Positions 24,132 to 34,145 of a stretch of DNA of 64,000 nucleotides are shown here, piece by piece; positions within the stretch are counted from its first letter, which is position 1, and each line of letters starts with the position of its first letter. A program made the position numbers and the translations under genes. The DNA comes from Micromonospora eburnea (GTDB taxonomy: Bacteria; Actinomycetota; Actinomycetes; Mycobacteriales; Micromonosporaceae). The notes under the pieces are model-generated. The model ran no database searches. It had not been told where the DNA came from and saw nothing but the letters and a program-made list of their open reading frames with translations. The stretch spans positions 186,001-250,000 of the forward strand of contig NZ_FMHY01000002.1 of NCBI RefSeq assembly GCF_900090225.1, read 5' to 3'.

Positions 24132-27100
24132 ATGACCACGGCGAGACAGTCGGTAGCCGCGGATTCGTCCGCTTCCGATCACGAGGTGCTCCTCGGCGAA
24201 CTGGTGGAGGCGTTGTGTCGGGTGCGACGCGGCGACCTCAAGGTCCGGTTGCCCCGGCGGGCCGGCCTGGCCGGCGAGGTGGCCGACGCCTTCAACGACG
24301 TGGTGTCGCTCCAGGAGCGGCAGCACCTGGACCTGCGCCGGATCAGCCGGATCGTCGGCCGGGACGGCCGGCTCACCGAACGCCTCGACGACGAGGGCCT
24401 GGACGGCTCGTGGGCGGAGGGGCAGCGGGCGATCAACTCGCTGATCGACGACCTGGGCCGGCCGGCCACCGAGATCGCTCGGGTGATCGTGGCGGTGGCC
24501 GACGGCGACCTGTCCCAGCACATGGCGCTGGAGATCGACGGCCGCCCGTTGCGTGGTGAGTACCTGCGCATCGGCCGCACCGTCAACACCATGGTCGACC
24601 AGCTCTCGTCCTTCTCCAACGAGGTGACCCGGGTGGCCCGCGAGGTGGGCACCGAGGGCAAGCTCGGTGGCCAGGCCGACGTACGCGGGGTCGCCGGCAC
24701 CTGGAAGGACCTCACCGACTCGGTGAACACCATGGCGTCGAACCTGACGTACCAGGTGCGGTCGATCTCGCAGGTGGCCGCGGCGGTGGCGAAGGGTGAC
24801 CTGTCCCAGAAGATCACCGTGTCGGCCATGGGCGAGGTGGCCGAGCTGGCGCACACCTTCAATTCGCTCACCGACACCCTGCGGCTCTTCGCCGAGCAGG
24901 TGACCCGGGTGGCCCGCGAGGTGGGCACCGAGGGCAACCTGGGCGGCCAGGCGGAGGTGCCGAACGTCGCCGGCACGTGGAAGGACCTGACCGACAGCGT
25001 CAACTCGATGGCGTCGAACCTGACGGCGCAGGTACGCAACATCGCCCAGGTCTCCACCGCGGTGGCCCGGGGCGACCTCTCCCAGAAGATCACGGTGGCC
25101 GCCCAGGGCGAGATCCTGGAGCTGAAGGACACCGTGAACACGATGGTGGATCAGCTGTCGTCGTTCGCGGACGAGGTGACCCGGGTGGCCCGTGAGGTGG
25201 GCATCGAGGGGAAGTTGGGCGGCCAGGCCCAGGTACGCGGCGTCTCCGGCACCTGGCGCGATCTCACCGAGAACGTCAACCAGCTCGCCGGCAACCTGAC
25301 CAGCCAGGTGCGGAACATCTCGCAGGTCTCGACGGCGGTGGCGAAGGGTGACCTGTCGCAGAAGATCACGGTGGACGCCCAGGGCGAGGTCCTGGAGCTG
25401 AAGAACACCGTGAACACGATGGTGGATCAGCTCTCGTCGTTCGCGGACGAGGTGACCCGGGTGGCCCGTGAGGTGGGCACCGAGGGGAAGTTGGGTGGTC
25501 AGGCGCAGGTCAAGGGGGTCTCCGGCACCTGGCGGGACCTGACCGACAACGTGAACTCGATGGCGTCGAACCTGACGTCGCAGGTGCGCAACATCGCCTC
25601 GGTGACCACCGCCGTGGCCAAGGGTGACCTGTCGCAGAAGATCACCGTCGACGCCCGGGGCGAGATCCTGGAGCTGAAGTCCACGGTCAACACGATGGTG
25701 GATCAGCTCTCGTCGTTCGCGGACGAGGTGACCCGGGTGGCCCGTGAGGTGGGTACCGAGGGCAAGCTCGGTGGCCAGGCCCAGGTACGCGGGGTCGCCG
25801 GCACCTGGCGGGACCTGACCGACAACGTGAACTCGATGGCGTCGAACCTGACCAGCCAGGTGCGCAATATCGCCCAGGTCTCGACGGCGGTGGCGAAGGG
25901 TGACCTGTCGCAGAAGATCACGGTGGACGCCCAGGGGGAGATTCTGGAGCTGAAGAACACCGTGAACACGATGGTGGATCAGCTCTCGTCGTTCGCGGAC
26001 GAGGTGACCCGGGTGGCCCGTGAGGTGGGCACCGAGGGGAAGTTGGGTGGTCAGGCGCAGGTCAAGGGGGTCTCCGGCACCTGGCGGGACCTGACCGACA
26101 ACGTGAACTCGATGGCGTCGAACCTGACGTCGCAGGTGCGCAACATCGCCTCGGTGACCACCGCCGTCGCCAAGGGCGACCTGTCGCAGAAGATCACCGT
26201 CGACGCCCAGGGCGAGATCCTGGAGCTGAAGAACACCGTGAACACGATGGTGGATCAGCTCTCGTCGTTCGCGGACGAGGTGACCCGGGTGGCCCGTGAG
26301 GTGGGTACCGAGGGGAAGTTGGGTGGCCAGGCGCAGGTCAAGGGGGTCAGCGGCACCTGGCGGGACCTGACCGAGAACGTGAACCAGCTCGCCTCGACGC
26401 TCACCACCCAGCTCCGGGCGATCGCCCAGGTCTCCACCTCGGTGACCCGGGGCGACCTGACCCAGCGGATCGCCGTCAAGGCACAGGGCGAGGTCGCCGA
26501 GCTGAAGGACAACATCAACCAGATGATCGTCACGCTCCTGGAGACGACCAAGAAGAACGCCGAGCAGGGCTGGTTGGACTCCAACCTGGCGCGGATCGGC
26601 GGGCTGCTTCAGGGCCAGCGGGACCTCGGCGAGGTCTGCCGCATGATCATGATGGAGGTAACCCCGCTGGTCGACGCGCAGCTCGGCGCGTTCTTCCTGG
26701 TGGACAGCTCCGAGGGGAGTATGCGACTGCGGCTCACCGCCTCGTACGGGTACGTGGCGCGGGGGCATGACGTCACCTTCGGGCCGGGCGAGGGGCTGGT
26801 CGGGCAGGCCGCCCTGTCCCGGCGGACCATCCGGGTCAACACCCAGCCCGACGGGCGTCTGGTGTTGCGCTCCGGCCTCGCCGAGACGCCCCCGGCCGAC
26901 CTGGTGGTGCTGCCCGTGCTGTTCGAGGGCGAGCTGCTCGGCGTGATCGAGTTCGCCGGCGTGACCACCTTCTCCGAGTTGCACCTGTCGTTTCTGGAGC
27001 GGCTGGTCGGCACGATCGGCATCGCGGTCAACACCATCCAGGCCAACCGGCGTACGGAGGAGCTGCTGGCCCAGTCACAGCGGCTGGCGCACGAGTTGCA

Positions 27101-28496
27101 GGCGCAGTCGGCGGAACTCCAGCGCACCAACGCCGAGCTGGAGGACAAGGCCAAGCTGCTGTCGGAGCAGAAGGCCAACATCGAGACCCAGAACCGGGAG
27201 ATAGAACTGGCCCGGCTCGGCCTGGAGGACAAGGCGCAGCAGCTCACCCGGGCCTCGGCGTACAAGTCGGAGTTCCTGGCGAACATGAGCCACGAGCTGC
27301 GTACGCCGCTGAACTCGCTGTTGCTGCTGGCCCGGCTGCTCGCGGAGAACCCGGACCAGAACCTCACGCCGAAGCAGACCGAGTTCGCCCGCACGATCCA
27401 CAGCGCGGGGTCGGACCTGCTCTCCCTGATCGACGACATCCTCGACCTGTCCAAGATCGAGGCAGGCCGGATGGACGTGGAGCCGACCGAGGTCCGGTTC
27501 TCGGAGATCCGCGGCTATGTCGAGCAGGCGTTCGCGCCGCAGGCGGAGGAGAAGGGCCTCGACTTCCAGGTACGGATCAGCAAGGACCTGCCGCCGGCGC
27601 TGGTCACCGATGCCCAGCGGTTGCAGCAGATCCTGCGTAACCTGCTCTCCAACGCGGTGAAGTTCACCGACAACGGTGCGGTGACGCTGCGTATCGCGCC
27701 GGCCGCCGAGAACGCGGTCTTCGACGTGCCGGCGTTGACCAACGCCCGGCGGGTCATCGCGTTCACGGTGATCGACACCGGCATCGGCGTCTCGGACGAC
27801 AAGCTGTCGCTGATCTTCGAGGCGTTCCAGCAGGCCGACGGCACGACCAGCCGGCGGTACGGCGGCACCGGGCTGGGCCTGTCGATCAGCCGGGACCTGG
27901 CCCGCCTGCTCGGCGGCACGATCACCGTGTCGTCGGCGCCCGGGCAGGGCTCCACCTTCACTCTCTTCGTACCGGACGTGCTGGCACCGGACGCGGTGGT
28001 GGCGCCGGCGACGCCCTCGCCGAGCCGCGCGGGCCTGCCGTCGTCGCTGCTCATGCCGATGGAGCTGCCCCAGCCGCAGGAGACTCCGGCGACCCGTCGG
28101 CTGGAGGGCGTGACGGTCCTGATCGTCGATGACGACGTCCGCAACGTCTTCGCGCTCACCTCAGCGTTGGAACTACATGGGATGACCGTGTTGTACTCGG
28201 ACAACGGGGCGGACGGCGTCCGCCAGCTCGCCGAGCATCCGGAGGTGGACATCGTGCTGATGGACGCGATGATGCCGGACCAGGACGGGTACGAGACGAC
28301 CCGGCAGATCCGCCGTAACCATCGCTTCACCGACCTCCCGATCGTCTTCCTGACCGCGAAGGCGATGCCCGGTGACCGGGAGTCGGCGATCACGGCCGGC
28401 GGCAGCGACTACATCACCAAGCCGGTGGACCTGGACGAGCTGATCGAATTGATGGCGTCCTGGATCGGCCGAAGCCGAGGCGAGGAGATCTCGTGA
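24132..28496 (+). CDS. Soluble HAMP-array hybrid histidine kinase
   Basis: A 1454-residue hybrid sensor kinase without transmembrane segments. Residues ~34-810 are an array of nine HAMP modules, each with a GDL motif (one GDLK, seven GDLSQ, one GDLTQ) and seven with [13 protein letters not shown] domain follows (~830-965), then a coiled coil (~967-1043), HisKA with His1054 in [13 protein letters not shown], HATPase ([26 protein letters not shown]), and a receiver with Asp1378 ([12 protein letters not shown]). The layout matches group III hybrid kinases (fungal Nik1/Os-1), which sense osmotic stress through HAMP arrays. ATG 24129 is an equal choice. The stop overlaps the receiver gene by 4 bp. 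Confidence 0.93.
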   Translation: MTTARQSVAADSSASDHEVLLGELVEALCRVRRGDLKVRLPRRAGLAGEVADAFNDVVSLQERQHLDLRRISRIVGRDGRLTERLDDEGLDGSWAEGQRAINSLIDDLGRPATEIARVIVAVADGDLSQHMALEIDGRPLRGEYLRIGRTVNTMVDQLSSFSNEVTRVAREVGTEGKLGGQADVRGVAGTWKDLTDSVNTMASNLTYQVRSISQVAAAVAKGDLSQKITVSAMGEVAELAHTFNSLTDTLRLFAEQVTRVAREVGTEGNLGGQAEVPNVAGTWKDLTDSVNSMASNLTAQVRNIAQVSTAVARGDLSQKITVAAQGEILELKDTVNTMVDQLSSFADEVTRVAREVGIEGKLGGQAQVRGVSGTWRDLTENVNQLAGNLTSQVRNISQVSTAVAKGDLSQKITVDAQGEVLELKNTVNTMVDQLSSFADEVTRVAREVGTEGKLGGQAQVKGVSGTWRDLTDNVNSMASNLTSQVRNIASVTTAVAKGDLSQKITVDARGEILELKSTVNTMVDQLSSFADEVTRVAREVGTEGKLGGQAQVRGVAGTWRDLTDNVNSMASNLTSQVRNIAQVSTAVAKGDLSQKITVDAQGEILELKNTVNTMVDQLSSFADEVTRVAREVGTEGKLGGQAQVKGVSGTWRDLTDNVNSMASNLTSQVRNIASVTTAVAKGDLSQKITVDAQGEILELKNTVNTMVDQLSSFADEVTRVAREVGTEGKLGGQAQVKGVSGTWRDLTENVNQLASTLTTQLRAIAQVSTSVTRGDLTQRIAVKAQGEVAELKDNINQMIVTLLETTKKNAEQGWLDSNLARIGGLLQGQRDLGEVCRMIMMEVTPLVDAQLGAFFLVDSSEGSMRLRLTASYGYVARGHDVTFGPGEGLVGQAALSRRTIRVNTQPDGRLVLRSGLAETPPADLVVLPVLFEGELLGVIEFAGVTTFSELHLSFLERLVGTIGIAVNTIQANRRTEELLAQSQRLAHELQAQSAELQRTNAELEDKAKLLSEQKANIETQNREIELARLGLEDKAQQLTRASAYKSEFLANMSHELRTPLNSLLLLARLLAENPDQNLTPKQTEFARTIHSAGSDLLSLIDDILDLSKIEAGRMDVEPTEVRFSEIRGYVEQAFAPQAEEKGLDFQVRISKDLPPALVTDAQRLQQILRNLLSNAVKFTDNGAVTLRIAPAAENAVFDVPALTNARRVIAFTVIDTGIGVSDDKLSLIFEAFQQADGTTSRRYGGTGLGLSISRDLARLLGGTITVSSAPGQGSTFTLFVPDVLAPDAVVAPATPSPSRAGLPSSLLMPMELPQPQETPATRRLEGVTVLIVDDDVRNVFALTSALELHGMTVLYSDNGADGVRQLAEHPEVDIVLMDAMMPDQDGYETTRQIRRNHRFTDLPIVFLTAKAMPGDRESAITAGGSDYITKPVDLDELIELMASWIGRSRGEEIS
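24600..26400 (+). repeat. Tandem 276-bp repeats encoding HAMP modules
   Basis: The DNA recurs with an exact 276-bp period (for example the segment GCGGACGAGGTGACCCGGGT near 25170, 25446, 25722, 25998 and 26274). The inner four to five units are nearly identical at third codon positions, which points to recent duplication or gene conversion inside the gene. Confidence 0.85.
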
Positions 28497-29050
28497 CCCA
28501 GATGGCCAAGGCGCTGCTGGTGGACGACCGGCGGGAGAACCTCATGGCCCTGGAGGCGATCCTCCAGGGGCTTCCGGTGCAGTCGGTCGCCGTGGAGAGC
28601 GGCGAGGCGGCGTTGAAGCAGCTCCTGGTCGACGACTTCGCGGTGATCCTCCTCGACGCCCAGATGCCCGACATGGACGGCTTCGAGACGGCCACCCACA
28701 TCAAGCGGCGGGAGCGGACCCGGCACGTACCGATCATCTTCCTCACCGCAGCGGACCGGGACGCCCAGCTCGCGCTGCGCGGCTACGCGGTCGGCGCGGT
28801 CGACTACCTGACCAAGCCGTTCGACCCGTGGGTGCTGCGTGCCAAGGTGTCGGTCTTCGTGGAGCTGTGGGTGAAGACCCGCCGGCTCGCCGCCCAGTCG
28901 GACCTGGTGCGGGAGCGGGAAACCCAGTGGCGGGCGCTGACCGACGCGGTGGACGAGGCGACGGCACTGCTGCGCGCCGACGACGGCCCGGAGTCCCGGG
29001 ACCGCGCGGTGGACCTCCTGGAGCAGGCCCGCTGGGGCAACCCGGCCTGA
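28493..29050 (+). CDS. Response regulator, receiver domain with helical tail
   Basis: A 185-residue receiver protein. The CheY-like domain (residues 5-125) has the acidic pair in KALLVDDRREN, the phospho-acceptor Asp55 in ILLDAQMPDMDGFE, the Thr in IFLTA, and the Lys in YLTKPFDP. The C-terminal 60 residues are a charged helix with no DNA-binding domain, so it acts by protein contact. It starts with GTG overlapping the HAMP-kinase stop by 4 bp; it is very likely the phosphorelay partner or phosphate sink of that kinase. Confidence 0.92.
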   Translation: MTQMAKALLVDDRRENLMALEAILQGLPVQSVAVESGEAALKQLLVDDFAVILLDAQMPDMDGFETATHIKRRERTRHVPIIFLTAADRDAQLALRGYAVGAVDYLTKPFDPWVLRAKVSVFVELWVKTRRLAAQSDLVRERETQWRALTDAVDEATALLRADDGPESRDRAVDLLEQARWGNPA

Positions 29051-29054
29051 TCGC

Positions 29055-29561
29055 TCAGCCGGCCCAGCCGCCGTGCCCGGTCGCGGCCCGGCGGGCCCGC
29101 CACCGCTCGCCGAGTCCGTCGATCTCCTCCTGTACGAAGAGGAAGAAGTCCCGCATCTCGGACACCCGCTCGCCGGCCGGGGTGTCCCGCCCGAGCAGCG
29201 CCTCCACGCCGCCGTTGGCGATGTCGATGAAGTTCTTGTACAGGCCGGTCTTGGTGATGGTGGCTTCGTACCAGGGGTTGTCCGGCACCCGGTAGCGGTC
29301 CCGCCGGGAGCCCTTGACCGGCTCGCGCACCAGCATGGCGAACTGGGTCAGGTAGCGGACCGCGCCGGAGACGGCGGCCGCGCTGACCCCGAGCCGCTCG
29401 CCGATCTCGGCGGCGGTGAGCGGCTCGTCCGCGCTCATCACGGTGAAGAGCACCCGGCCGGCCATCCGGGGAAAGCCGACGTCCGCGAAGGCCATCGCCA
29501 TCCGTTCGACGAAGAGGTGGACCTCCTCCTCGTTCCGGTCCGGGCGGCGCTCGTCAGGCAT
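29055..29561 (-). CDS. GbsR/MarR-family regulator
   Basis: A 168-residue winged-helix repressor of the GbsR/MarR type: FVERMAMAFADVGFPRMAGRVLFTVMSADEPLTAAEIGERLGVSAAAVSGAVRYLTQFAMLVREPVKGSRRDRYRV holds the PRMAGR helix and the recognition helix SAAAVSGAVRYL. The C-terminal helices (residues 110-165) form the dimer. It is divergent from a two-gene ABC exporter at 29658, with two palindromes in the 96-bp gap. The arrangement is a common one for drug-efflux pumps in actinomycetes, where the regulator represses itself and the pump. Confidence 0.9.
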   Translation of the reverse strand: MPDERRPDRNEEEVHLFVERMAMAFADVGFPRMAGRVLFTVMSADEPLTAAEIGERLGVSAAAVSGAVRYLTQFAMLVREPVKGSRRDRYRVPDNPWYEATITKTGLYKNFIDIANGGVEALLGRDTPAGERVSEMRDFFLFVQEEIDGLGERWRARRAATGHGGWAG

Positions 29562-29594
29562 CGGTGATGGCTCCTCGCGTTAAAAAGGCGTGAA

Positions 29595-29637
29595 AGTGAT
29601 GGTGCACCAACCATCACTATCTTCACAAGTTTGTGAA
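29595..29637. promoter_or_regulatory. Two operator palindromes between GbsR-type gene and ABC exporter
   Basis: AGTGATGGT-N6-ACCATCACT (29595-29618) and TTCACAA-GT-TTGTGAA (29622-29637) lie side by side, 34 and 61 bp from the regulator start and 20-63 bp from the exporter start. Both are candidate binding sites for the divergent regulator. Confidence 0.7.
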
Positions 29638-29657
29638 ACGAGCGTAGCTTCCGAAGT

Positions 29658-30560
29658 ATGGAAACCCCCATTGAGGTGTCCGGCCTGGTGAAGAACTTCG
29701 GCCGGACCCGGGCACTCGACGGACTCGACCTCACCGTCCGCGCCGGGGAGGTGCACGGCTTCCTGGGCCCCAACGGCGCCGGCAAATCGACCACCATCCG
29801 GGTGCTGCTCGGTCTGCTGCGGGCCGACGCGGGAACCGTCCGGCTGCTCGGCGGCGACCCGTGGCGCGACGCCGTCGCCCTGCACCGCCGCCTCGCGTAC
29901 GTCCCCGGCGACGTCACCCTCTGGCCGGCCCTCACCGGTGGCGAGGTGATCGACCTGCTCGGCCGGATGCGCGGCGGGCTCGACCCGAAGCGCCGCGCCG
30001 AGCTCCTGGAGTCCTTCGAGCTGGACCCGCGCAAGCGGGGTCGGGCCTACTCGAAGGGCAACCGGCAGAAGGTCGGCCTGGTCGCCGCGCTCGCCTCCGA
30101 CGTCGAACTGCTGATCCTCGACGAGCCGACCTCGGGGCTGGACCCGCTGATGGAGGAGGTCTTCCAGCACTGGGTGCGCCGGGCCAAGCAGGACGGCCGC
30201 ACCGTACTGCTCTCCAGCCACATCCTGGCCGAGGTGGAGGCGCTCTGCGACCGGGTGACGATCATCCGCAACGGCGTCGCCGTCGAGTCCGGCACCCTCG
30301 ACGAACTGCGCCACCTCCAGCGCACCTCGATCGAGGCCGAGATCGTCGCCCCGCTGGACGGGCTGGCCGACCTGCCCGGCGTGCACAACCTGCGGGTGGA
30401 CGGCAACCGGGTGCGCTTCGACGTGGACGCCGCCGCGCTGGAGACCGCGCTGCGCCGGCTCACCGACCTGGGCGTACGCAGCCTGGTCAGCCAGCCGCCG
30501 ACGCTGGAGCAGCTCTTCCTGCGCCACTACGGGTCGACGCCCGCCGAGGTGCCGGCATGA
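29658..30560 (+). CDS. ABC transporter ATP-binding protein (DrrA-like)
   Basis: A 300-residue ATPase of the drug-export type. Walker A is [10 protein letters not shown], the signature is the degenerate [18 protein letters not shown], Walker B is [16 protein letters not shown], and the H-loop is LLSSHILAE. The YSKGNRQK signature is typical of ATPases that serve large 12-helix permeases, as here. A C-terminal extension of about 80 residues follows the ATPase core, as in DrrA proteins. The stop overlaps the permease start (ATGA). Drug or antibiotic export is inferred from family and regulation. Confidence 0.92.
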   Translation: METPIEVSGLVKNFGRTRALDGLDLTVRAGEVHGFLGPNGAGKSTTIRVLLGLLRADAGTVRLLGGDPWRDAVALHRRLAYVPGDVTLWPALTGGEVIDLLGRMRGGLDPKRRAELLESFELDPRKRGRAYSKGNRQKVGLVAALASDVELLILDEPTSGLDPLMEEVFQHWVRRAKQDGRTVLLSSHILAEVEALCDRVTIIRNGVAVESGTLDELRHLQRTSIEAEIVAPLDGLADLPGVHNLRVDGNRVRFDVDAAALETALRRLTDLGVRSLVSQPPTLEQLFLRHYGSTPAEVPA

Positions 30561-32149
30561 CCACGCTCACCGGCACCGGTCACCTGGCCCGGCTGATCCT
30601 GCGCCGGGACCGCGTCGCGCTCCCGCTCTGGGTGCTGCTGCTCGCCGTCCTGCCGGCGACGTACGCGGCCAGCTTCTTCGGGCTGTTCCCGACCGAGGCC
30701 CAGCGGGCCGCGTACGCCACCGGCACCGCCCGCAACCCGTCGGTCGTCGCGCTGCTCGGCCCGGTGTACGGCGACAGCATCGGCGCGTTCACCGCCCAGC
30801 GCGCCGGGTTCCTGCTGGTGATCGTCGCGCTGGCCAGCCTGCTCACCGTCATCCGGCACACCCGGACAGAGGAGGAGGTCGGCCGGCGGGAACTGCTCGG
30901 CGGCACGGTGCTCGGGCGGCACGCCGGGCTGACCGCCGCGCTGCTCGTGACGTACGCGGCCGACCTGCTGCTCGGCCTGCTCGCCGCGGCCGGGCTGGTC
31001 GCCTCCGGGCTCCCGGCGGCCGGCTCGTACGCGTACGGCCTCGCCGCCGCGCTGACCGGCATCGTCTTCGCCACCATCGGCGGGCTGGCCGCCCAGCTCA
31101 CCGAGACGGCGGGCGGGGCGCGGGGGATCGCGCTCGCGGTCCTCGGGGCCGCCTTCGGGCTCCGGCTCGTCGGCGACACCGCCACGCACGACTGGCCGAG
31201 CTGGCTCTCGCCGCTGGGCTGGGCGGCCCGGGTGCGGGCGTACGAGGGGGAGCGCTGGTGGGTGCTGGCGCTGCCGCTGGCCGCGACGGTGCTGCTCGCC
31301 GCGCTCGCGTACCCGCTGTCGGTGCGCCGCGACCTGGGCGCCGGCCTGCTGCCACCCCGCCTGGGGCCGGGGACCGCCGGCCGGGCCCTGTCCGGGCCGT
31401 TCGGGCTGGCCTGGCGGCTGCACCGGGGGCAGATCCTCTGGTGGTCGGTCGGCTTCGGTCTGCTCGGGCTGATCCTCGGCGGGGCGGCGCAGGCCGCCGG
31501 CCGGTCTCTTGAGGGCAACGCCCAACTGGAGGAGATCATGTCCCGGATCGGCGGGGCCTCCGGCGTGGCCGACGCGTACCTCGGTGTGACGTTGAGCCTG
31601 GCCGGCCTGGCGGCGGCCGGGTACGGCGTGCAGGCCGCGCTGCGGATGCGGTCGGAGGAGACCGACGGGCGGGCCGAGCCGCTGCTGGCGACCGGGACGC
31701 ACCGCTCGACCTGGCTGCTGTCCCACGTGGTGTTCGCGCTGCTCGGGCCGGTGGTGGTGCTGGCCGTGGTGGGCCTCGCCACCGGCCTGACCTACGGGCT
31801 GAGCGTGCACGACGTGCCGCGCGAGCTGCCCCGGATGGTCGGCGCCGGGCTGGCCCAGGTGCCGGCGGCCTGGGTGCTGGCCGGGCTCGCGGTGCTGCTC
31901 TACGGTCTGCTGCCCCGGCTCGCCTCGATGGCCTGGGCGATCCTGGCGGTCTGCGTGCTGCTCGGCCAGCTCGGCGCGGTGCTGAAGCTGAGCCAGTGGC
32001 TGCTGGACGTCTCCCCGTTCACCCACACCCCGCAGGTGCTCGGCCCGCGATGGAGCGCCACCCCGCTCTGGGCCCTGGCCACCCTGGCCCTGGCCCTGGC
32101 GGCGACCGGCCTCACCGCCTTCCACCACCGCGACCTTCCCACCACCTGA
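30557..32149 (+). CDS. ABC exporter permease (polyketide-antibiotic exporter type)
   Basis: A 530-residue membrane protein with about 12 hydrophobic segments arranged as two similar halves. Features such as [30 protein letters not shown] and the conserved [13 protein letters not shown] and [27 protein letters not shown] motifs are those of the exporter family annotated as anibiotic ABC transporter / polyketide exporter permeases. These pair with DrrA-like ATPases, as here through a 4-bp overlap. Because both halves lie in one chain, a single permease with two ATPases would make the pump. Substrate unknown. Confidence 0.88.
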   Translation: MTTLTGTGHLARLILRRDRVALPLWVLLLAVLPATYAASFFGLFPTEAQRAAYATGTARNPSVVALLGPVYGDSIGAFTAQRAGFLLVIVALASLLTVIRHTRTEEEVGRRELLGGTVLGRHAGLTAALLVTYAADLLLGLLAAAGLVASGLPAAGSYAYGLAAALTGIVFATIGGLAAQLTETAGGARGIALAVLGAAFGLRLVGDTATHDWPSWLSPLGWAARVRAYEGERWWVLALPLAATVLLAALAYPLSVRRDLGAGLLPPRLGPGTAGRALSGPFGLAWRLHRGQILWWSVGFGLLGLILGGAAQAAGRSLEGNAQLEEIMSRIGGASGVADAYLGVTLSLAGLAAAGYGVQAALRMRSEETDGRAEPLLATGTHRSTWLLSHVVFALLGPVVVLAVVGLATGLTYGLSVHDVPRELPRMVGAGLAQVPAAWVLAGLAVLLYGLLPRLASMAWAILAVCVLLGQLGAVLKLSQWLLDVSPFTHTPQVLGPRWSATPLWALATLALALAATGLTAFHHRDLPTT

Positions 32150-32156
32150 CCTCGGC

Positions 32157-32216
32157 GTTGATCAAGAGGTTTGCGTCAGGAACCGCACGTCGGCAGACGC
32201 AAACCTCTTGATCAAC
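32157..32216. repeat. GTTGATCAAGAG inverted repeat, copy 2
   Basis: A 21-bp perfect stem (32157-32177 with 32196-32216) starting GTTGATCAAGAGG, around an 18-base loop. It follows the exporter stop by 7 bp and faces the convergent STAS gene; it can act as a bidirectional terminator. Confidence 0.85.
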
Positions 32217-32252
32217 AAATGCGGGCGGGGGTGGGGTGGGGGTGGGGGTGGT

Positions 32253-32585
32253 TTAGGGGGTGGGTTCGTTGCGGATCATTAGGGCCGAGCGGAGGCCGGT
32301 GATGTCCAGGACGCGGAGCAGGAAGTCGCCGACGTTGCTCAGGACCAGCAGGCTCTGCGCGTGGCTGGCCTTGCGGCTGAGCACCACCAGGGTGCCGAGG
32401 CCCTGTGAGTCGCAGAAGGTCACCCCGCCCAGGTCGAGCACGATGCGCGGTGGAGGATCGGCCAGCACCTCATTGACGACAGTCGACAGCTGGGTGGCCG
32501 TGAGCATGTCGATCTCACCGGCGAGGCGAAGCACGGCTTCGTCGCCCGTCCGGTGTACCGTGATGGACAGTTCGGCACGATCCAC
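32253..32585 (-). CDS. Anti-sigma factor antagonist (STAS domain)
   Basis: A single STAS domain of 110 residues (MDRAELSITVHRTGDEAVLRLAGEIDMLTATQLSTVV). The phospho-site region is IVLDLGGVTFCDSQGLGTLVVLSRKA; the Ser of CDSQGL is the usual target of an RsbW-type kinase. It is the second such protein in the window, distinct in sequence from the one at 10567. No anti-sigma or sigma gene adjoins, so its partner is elsewhere; the HATPase-containing phosphatase at 21836 is a candidate by type only. Confidence 0.88.
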   Translation of the reverse strand: MDRAELSITVHRTGDEAVLRLAGEIDMLTATQLSTVVNEVLADPPPRIVLDLGGVTFCDSQGLGTLVVLSRKASHAQSLLVLSNVGDFLLRVLDITGLRSALMIRNEPTP

Positions 32586-32743
32586 CCGGTCAGCCTATCG
32601 CGATCTCGACCACCCGGCCCGCCGAGCCACCGCCCCCTGCCGTGCCGCGCCGGAGCGGCCAAACGGGCCGAGCGTGAGCCTGGTAACCCCCGAAGCGGGG
32701 TGGCTGCCGGTCAGCCGCCCGACGCTGACACAATGGCGGCATC

Positions 32744-34081
32744 GTGAGCGATACTTTTTCCGCCGGATCCGGCCGGTACCCGGCCGGCGCTCCGGCCTCC
32801 GAGGCCCTGTTCGACCGCGCCAAGGCCATCGTGCCCGGCGGGGTGAATTCTCCTGTGCGCGCGTTCCGTGCCGTCGGCGGCACCCCGCGTTTCATGGTGC
32901 GGGGGGAGGGTCCCTGGCTGTTCGACGCGGACGGTCGCCGCTACGTCGACCTGGTCTGCTCCTGGGGGCCGCTGGTCCTCGGCCACGCCCACCCGGCGGT
33001 GGTCGAGGCGCTGCGGGAGGCCGCCGCGCTCGGCACCAGCTTCGGCACCCCGACACCGGGTGAGGTCGACCTGGCGGAGGAGATCATCGCGCGGACCCCG
33101 GTGGAGCAGATCCGGCTGGTCAACTCGGGCACCGAGGCGACCATGTCGGCGATCCGGCTGGCCCGTGGCTTCACCGGCCGCGCCAAGATCATCAAGTTCG
33201 CCGGCTGCTACCACGGGCACTCGGACGCGCTGCTCGCCGCCGCCGGCTCCGGCGTGGCCACCTTCGGCCTGCCCGACTCGCCCGGCGTGACCGGCGCCGC
33301 CGCTGGCGACACCATCGTGCTGCCGTACAACGACCTCGCCGCCGTGGAGGCGGCCTTCGCCGCCGAGGGCCAGCACATCGCCGCGATCATCACCGAGGCG
33401 GCCGCCGGCAACATGGGCGTGGTCGCCCCGCGTGACGGCTTCAATCAGCACCTCGCCCGGATCGCCCACGCGTACGGCGCGCTGCTCATCGTCGACGAGG
33501 TGATGACCGGGTTCCGGGTCTCCCGCGCCGGTTGGCACGGCCTCGACCCGTCCGACGCCGACCTGTGGACGTACGGGAAGGTCATGGGCGGTGGCCTGCC
33601 CGCGGCGGCGTTCGGCGGGCGCGCGGAGATCATGGCGAAGCTGGCCCCGGCCGGCCCGGTCTACCAGGCCGGCACCCTCTCCGGCAACCCGCTGGCCTGC
33701 GCCGCCGGCCTGGCCACGCTCCGCCTCGCCGACGACGCGCTCTACCGGAAGCTCGACGAGACGGCCGCCGTGGTGAGCAAGCTCGCCGCCGACGCGCTGG
33801 CCGCCGCCGGGGTGCCGCACCGCATGTCGTACGCGGGCAACATGTTCTCGATCTTCTTCACCGACGCCGACGTGGTCGACTACGACAGCGCCCGCACCCA
33901 GCAGGTGCCCGCGTTCAAGGCGTTCTTCCACGCGATGCTCGCCGCCGGGGTCTACCTGCCGCCGAGCGCGTTCGAGGCGTGGTTCGTGTCGGCGGCGATC
34001 GACGACGCCGCCCTGGAACAGATCGCCGACGCCCTGCCGGGTGCGGCGACGGCGGCAGCAGCGGCGGGACACGGGGGGTAG
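32744..34081 (+). CDS. hemL: Glutamate-1-semialdehyde 2,1-aminomutase
   Basis: Converts glutamate-1-semialdehyde to 5-aminolevulinate, the last step of the C5 route to tetrapyrroles. It is a fold-type I PLP enzyme of 445 residues. Key motifs: [13 protein letters not shown] at the N-terminus, [45 protein letters not shown] (Asp binds the PLP nitrogen), and the PLP lysine Lys279 in [11 protein letters not shown]. The C-terminal [15 protein letters not shown] is conserved. GTG at 32744 begins the protein. It heads a same-strand run leading into cytochrome c maturation genes, linking haem supply with haem use. Confidence 0.97.
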   Translation: MSDTFSAGSGRYPAGAPASEALFDRAKAIVPGGVNSPVRAFRAVGGTPRFMVRGEGPWLFDADGRRYVDLVCSWGPLVLGHAHPAVVEALREAAALGTSFGTPTPGEVDLAEEIIARTPVEQIRLVNSGTEATMSAIRLARGFTGRAKIIKFAGCYHGHSDALLAAAGSGVATFGLPDSPGVTGAAAGDTIVLPYNDLAAVEAAFAAEGQHIAAIITEAAAGNMGVVAPRDGFNQHLARIAHAYGALLIVDEVMTGFRVSRAGWHGLDPSDADLWTYGKVMGGGLPAAAFGGRAEIMAKLAPAGPVYQAGTLSGNPLACAAGLATLRLADDALYRKLDETAAVVSKLAADALAAAGVPHRMSYAGNMFSIFFTDADVVDYDSARTQQVPAFKAFFHAMLAAGVYLPPSAFEAWFVSAAIDDAALEQIADALPGAATAAAAAGHGG

Positions 34082-34083
34082 CG

Positions 34084-34134
34084 GTGAGCGTGAGGAGCGA
34101 GCCGGGTCTGCGAGCCCCGCAGCCGCGAACGAAG
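34084..34134 (+). repeat. GAGGAGCGAGCC repeat, copy 1 (leader ORF)
   Basis: A ~50-bp element beginning GTGAGCGTGAGGAGCGAGCC and containing CGAGCCCCGCAGCCGCGA. It recurs almost unchanged at 62966. Read from its GTG it gives a 21-codon ORF whose stop overlaps the start of the phosphatase gene (GTGA at 34146-34149). Confidence 0.7.
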
Positions 34135-34145
34135 GGAACGCAGTC

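Noticed and set aside
24600..26400. CRISPR-like or minisatellite array
   Set aside because: The 276-bp period is coding, in frame, and encodes HAMP modules; there are no short repeats with unique spacers.
23754..26984. 1076-codon minus-strand open frame opposite the HAMP kinase
   Set aside because: It mirrors the HAMP repeats in reverse and has a His/Gly/Leu-rich composition with no known motif; the plus strand carries the real gene.
30527..32128. 533-codon minus-strand frame opposite the exporter permease
   Set aside because: Composition is Gln/Arg/Gly/Pro-rich shadow; the plus-strand permease has family motifs and a coupled start.
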